DNA from: Kazachstania africana CBS 2517
Lineage: Eukaryota > Ascomycota > Saccharomycetes > Saccharomycetales > Saccharomycetaceae
Assembly (NCBI RefSeq): GCF_000304475.1
Contig: NC_018950.1
Location: 483,687 to 547,686, forward strand
Direction: 5' to 3'
Length of the DNA: 64,000 nt
Shown: positions 62,301 through 64,000 of the stretch, one piece after another
How positions within the stretch are numbered: position 1 is the stretch's first letter
Layout of the letters: each line of letters begins with the position of its first letter
Position numbers and translations under genes: made by a program
Notes under the pieces: model-generated
Seen by the model: the letters and a program-made list of their open reading frames with translations, nothing else
Database searches by the model: none
Told to the model about the DNA's origin: nothing

Positions 62301-63952
62301 CAACTGCCACTGGTTCTTACTCTGGTTCCAACTCTCTAGACGCTACTGCCACTGGATCATACTCTGGCACTAACTCTCTAGACGCTACTGCCACTGGATC
62401 ATACTCTAGTTCCAACTCTGTAGACGCTACTGCCACTGGTTCATACTCCGGCACTAACTCAATTGACAGTACAGCTACCAATTCACAGTCTGGAACAGTG
62501 ATATTGACGCCAAGCTCAACCAATTCTTATTCTGGTTCTAACTCTCTAGACGCTACAGCCACTGGATCATACTCTGGTTCCAACTCTCTATACTCTGGCA
62601 CTAACTCTGTAGACGCTACTGCCACTGGTTCATACTCTGGTTCCAACTCTGTAGATGCTACTGCCACTGGATCACTCTCTGGCTCTAACTCAGTTGATCC
62701 AACAGCCACTGGTTCATACTCCGGCACTAACTCTCTAGATGCTACTGCCACTGGATCATACTCCGGCACTAACTCTCTAGACGCTACTGCCACTGGATCA
62801 TACTCCGGCACTAACTCTCTAGATGCTACAGCCACTGGTTCATACTCCGGCACTAACTCTCTAGACGCTACTGCCACTGGATCATACTCGGGCTCTAACT
62901 CAGTTGATCCAACAGCCACTGGATCATACTCCGGCACTAACTCTCTAGATGCTACTGCCACTGGATCACTCTCTGGCTCTAACTCAGTTGATCCAACAGC
63001 CACTGGTTCATACTCCGGCACTAACTCTCTAGACGCTACTGCTACTGGATCACTCTCTGGCACTAACTCTCTAGACGCTACTGCCACTGGATCACTCTCT
63101 GGCTCTAACTCTCTAGACGCTACTGCTACTGGATCACTCTCTGGCTCTAACTCAGTAGATGCTTCTGCCACTGGATCACTCTCTGGCACTAACTCTCTAG
63201 ATGCTACTGCCACTGGATCATACTCCGGCACTAACTCTCTAGATGCTACTGCCACTGGTTCTTACTCTGGTTCCAACTCTCTAGACGCAACTGCCACTGG
63301 TTCTTACTCTGGTTCCAACTCTCTAGACGCAACTGCCACTGGATCATACTCTGGCACTAACTCTGTAGACGCAACTGTCACTGGATCATACTCTAGTTCT
63401 AACTCTCTAGACGCTACTGCCACTGGATCACTCTCCGGCACTAACTCTCTAGACGCTACTGCTACTGGATCACTCTCTGGCACTAACTCTCTAGACGCTA
63501 CTGCCACTGGATCACTCTCTGGCTCTAACTCTCTAGATGCTACTGCCACTGGATCATACTCCGGCACTAACTCTCTAGACGCTACTGCCACTGGATCATA
63601 CTCCGGCACTAACTCTCTAGATGCTACAGCCACTGGATCATACTCCGGCACTAACTCTCTAGACGCTACTGCCACTGGATCATACTCCGGCACTAACTCT
63701 CTAGACGCTACTGCTACTGGATCACTCTCTGGCTCTAACTCAGTTGACCCAACAGCCACTGGATCATACTCCGGCACTAACTCTCTAGATGCTACTGCTA
63801 CTGGATCACTCTCTGGCTCTAACTCAGTTGATCCAACAGCCACTGGATCATACTCCGGGACTAACTCTCTAGATGCTACTGCCAGCCACTGGTTCATACT
63901 CTGGTTCCAACTCTGTAGACGCTACAGCCACTGGATCATACTCTGGCACTAA
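59312..63952 (+). CDS. HYR/IFF-type cell-wall adhesin with 14-residue repeats
   Basis: The frame encodes 1546 residues. A signal peptide (residues 1-20, MPLIKPLTILILIFTHFVNA) is followed by an N-terminal domain to about residue 320. The repeated pattern of N-E-G-D and N-x-G turns and Ser/Thr strands there resembles the Hyphal_reg_CWP (Hyr1/Iff, beta-helix) adhesin domain known from Candida and from related yeasts. A Ser/Thr-rich linker (about 320-405) leads into some 80 tandem copies of a 14-residue unit of the YSGSNSLDATATGS type, likely heavily O-mannosylated. No GPI signal is reached. A 4-bp insertion near 63884-63887 shifts the frame, and it stops at 63952 while the DNA array continues to the window end, so the stop may be a real truncation or an assembly error. 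ATG is preceded by a TATA-like box. Confidence 0.8.
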   Translation: MPLIKPLTILILIFTHFVNALDISTCFSLWGSTFFHESVTVEPNTGLTLQTGLWHFFWRSVINEGDLFIRETNDLLLGTSINFFSETTNEGDIVVDDTNAITAGTISFSDTTYNFGNIWFAGKNTVLTSVSFSMTGKIIENTGLIYVKQTNTGNSGGSFTMGKSSSTVTNDGTLCAEEVTLSPGTTISGAGCITLLSGSTLNIDDIKSYPLSSQTIYMNSTSALIYITHKSTTASLTIAGFGGSNKIQLSQSINTYSYVASSGTLIVISNTVLLGTLSLHLNIGKGYESSGFSASAAPDTSLPDACSTCLALPMEKNFCSGSSVSSMSNTFTDDSEESTTYEISYSSSDTLSYTVSTSDYSSSFSSITNPSETTDISSTPSSKSASESPSETSFLSSVNYDTTTNSLDATVTGSLSGTNSVDPTATGSYSGSNSVDPTATGSYSGSNSVDPTATGSYSGSNSVDPTATGSYSGSNSLDATATGSLSGSNSVDPTATGSYSGTNSLDATATGSYSGTNSLDATATGSYSGSNSLDATATGSYSGSNSLDATATGSYSGSNSLDATATGSLSGTNSLDATATGSYSSSNSVDATATGSYSGSNSVDATATGSYSGTNSLDATATGSYSGTNSLDATATGSYSGSNSLDATATGSYSGTNSLDATATGSYSGSNSLDATVTGSLSGTNSLDATATGSYSGSNSLDATATGSYSGSNSLDATATGSYSGTNSLDATATGSYSGSNSLDATATGSYSVTNSLDATATGSYSGSNSLDATATGSYSGSNSLDATATGSYSGTNSIDSTATNSQSGTVILTPSSTNSYSGSNSLDATATGSYSGSNSLDATFTGSYSGSNSVDATATGSYSGTNSVDATATGSYSGTNSVDATATGSYSGSNSLDATATGSYSGTNSIDSTATNSQSGTVILTPSSTNSYSGSNSLDATATGSYSGSNSLDATATGSYSGSNSLDATATGSYSGTNSVDATATGLYSGSNSLDATATGSYSGSNSLDATATGSYSGTNSLDATATGSYSSSNSVDATATGSYSGTNSIDSTATNSQSGTVILTPSSTNSYSGSNSLDATATGSYSGSNSLYSGTNSVDATATGSYSGSNSVDATATGSLSGSNSVDPTATGSYSGTNSLDATATGSYSGTNSLDATATGSYSGTNSLDATATGSYSGTNSLDATATGSYSGSNSVDPTATGSYSGTNSLDATATGSLSGSNSVDPTATGSYSGTNSLDATATGSLSGTNSLDATATGSLSGSNSLDATATGSLSGSNSVDASATGSLSGTNSLDATATGSYSGTNSLDATATGSYSGSNSLDATATGSYSGSNSLDATATGSYSGTNSVDATVTGSYSSSNSLDATATGSLSGTNSLDATATGSLSGTNSLDATATGSLSGSNSLDATATGSYSGTNSLDATATGSYSGTNSLDATATGSYSGTNSLDATATGSYSGTNSLDATATGSLSGSNSVDPTATGSYSGTNSLDATATGSLSGSNSVDPTATGSYSGTNSLDATASHWFILWFQLCRRYSHWIILWH
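61701..61784 (+). repeat. Diverged double repeat unit, copy 1
   Basis: An 84-bp (2 x 42) segment encoding SIDSTATNSQSGT then VILTPSSTNSYSGS, clearly different from the surrounding units but in phase with them. Nearly identical copies start at 62037 and 62457. Confidence 0.9.
62037..62120 (+). repeat. Diverged double repeat unit, copy 2
   Basis: Same 84-bp segment as at 61701, starting exactly 336 bp (8 units) later. Confidence 0.9.
62457..62540 (+). repeat. Diverged double repeat unit, copy 3
   Basis: Same 84-bp segment again, starting exactly 420 bp (10 units) after copy 2. Confidence 0.9.
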
Positions 63953-64000
63953 CTCTCTAGACACTACAGCCACTGGATCATACTCTGGTTCCAACTCTTA

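Larger units (their letters stand above)
60526..64000 (+). repeat. 42-bp tandem repeat array (minisatellite)
   Basis: About 80 copies of a 42-bp unit, in frame with the adhesin, running off the right edge of the window. Variants alternate mainly between Leu-Asp-Ala and Val-Asp-Pro cores and between Gly-Ser-Asn and Gly-Thr-Asn. A half-unit (21-bp) deletion is at about 62591. Three diverged double units occur at 61701, 62037 and 62457. Confidence 0.97.

Noticed and set aside
60508..63897. Long antisense ORFs (up to 319 codons) opposite the adhesin repeats
   Set aside because: The repeat unit is 42 bp, a multiple of 3, so any frame without a stop in one unit stays open along the array. The antisense frames are a by-product with no independent features.

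Overview
The window is nuclear DNA of a budding yeast from the Saccharomycetaceae, on a post-whole-genome-duplication lineage close to Saccharomyces. Nearly every gene from base 1 to 48.3 kb is a recognisable orthologue of an S. cerevisiae gene. Genes are compact and almost intron-free, and base composition is AT-rich. The gene order is a mosaic of short collinear blocks. A Kazachstania- or Naumovozyma-like species fits best, partly because of the HYR/IFF-type adhesin at the right end. The species is an inference.

Layout. (1) 1-9.2 kb: SNT2 (5' end cut by the window edge), ITC1 and PCL10, as on S. cerevisiae VII-L. (2) 9.8-27.4 kb: PMT5, PMT1, RPN6, SNU23, BUG1, GET3, DUN1, POL3 and UAP1/QRI1, a nearly unbroken copy of the IV-L order, followed by a tRNA-Val(AAC). 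(3) 29-30.7 kb: MSS11, a single gene from another block. (4) 32-39 kb: PKH3, TLG1, SDC1, UGO1 and TRS31, the IV-R order without RPL27B. (5) 39-43.6 kb: EAP1, ADD66 and tRNA-Thr(CGT), the XI-L order without LOS1; a GC-rich stretch with its own TATA-like element lies between EAP1 and ADD66. (6) 44-48.3 kb: OPI3, MOG1, HOC1 and MIR1, the X-R order without CDC11. (7) 48.3-59.3 kb: about 11 kb with no intact recognisable gene, holding one hypothetical membrane ORF and several decayed-looking ORF chains; it looks subtelomeric. (8) 59.3-64 kb: a large cell-wall adhesin with an N-terminal HYR/IFF-type domain and a 3.5-kb array of 42-bp repeats that runs off the window.

The genes are mostly housekeeping: chromatin (Snt2, Itc1, Sdc1), ER and Golgi glycosylation (Pmt1, Pmt5, Hoc1, and Uap1 for UDP-GlcNAc), proteasome (Rpn6, Add66), membrane traffic (Get3, Bug1, Tlg1, Trs31), DNA replication and checkpoint (Pol3, Dun1), signalling (Pkh3, Pcl10), lipid and mitochondrial functions (Opi3, Ugo1, Mir1).

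The points most worth a second look are: a well-formed spliceosomal intron near the start of DUN1, which in S. cerevisiae is intronless; a presequence-like N-terminal extension on POL3 that also contains its likely cell-cycle promoter box; a PMT1/PMT5 pair whose tail lengths are reversed relative to S. cerevisiae; the GC-rich orphan unit at about 41.4-42.2 kb; and the adhesin array, with an in-phase higher-order structure and a 4-bp frameshift near its visible end.
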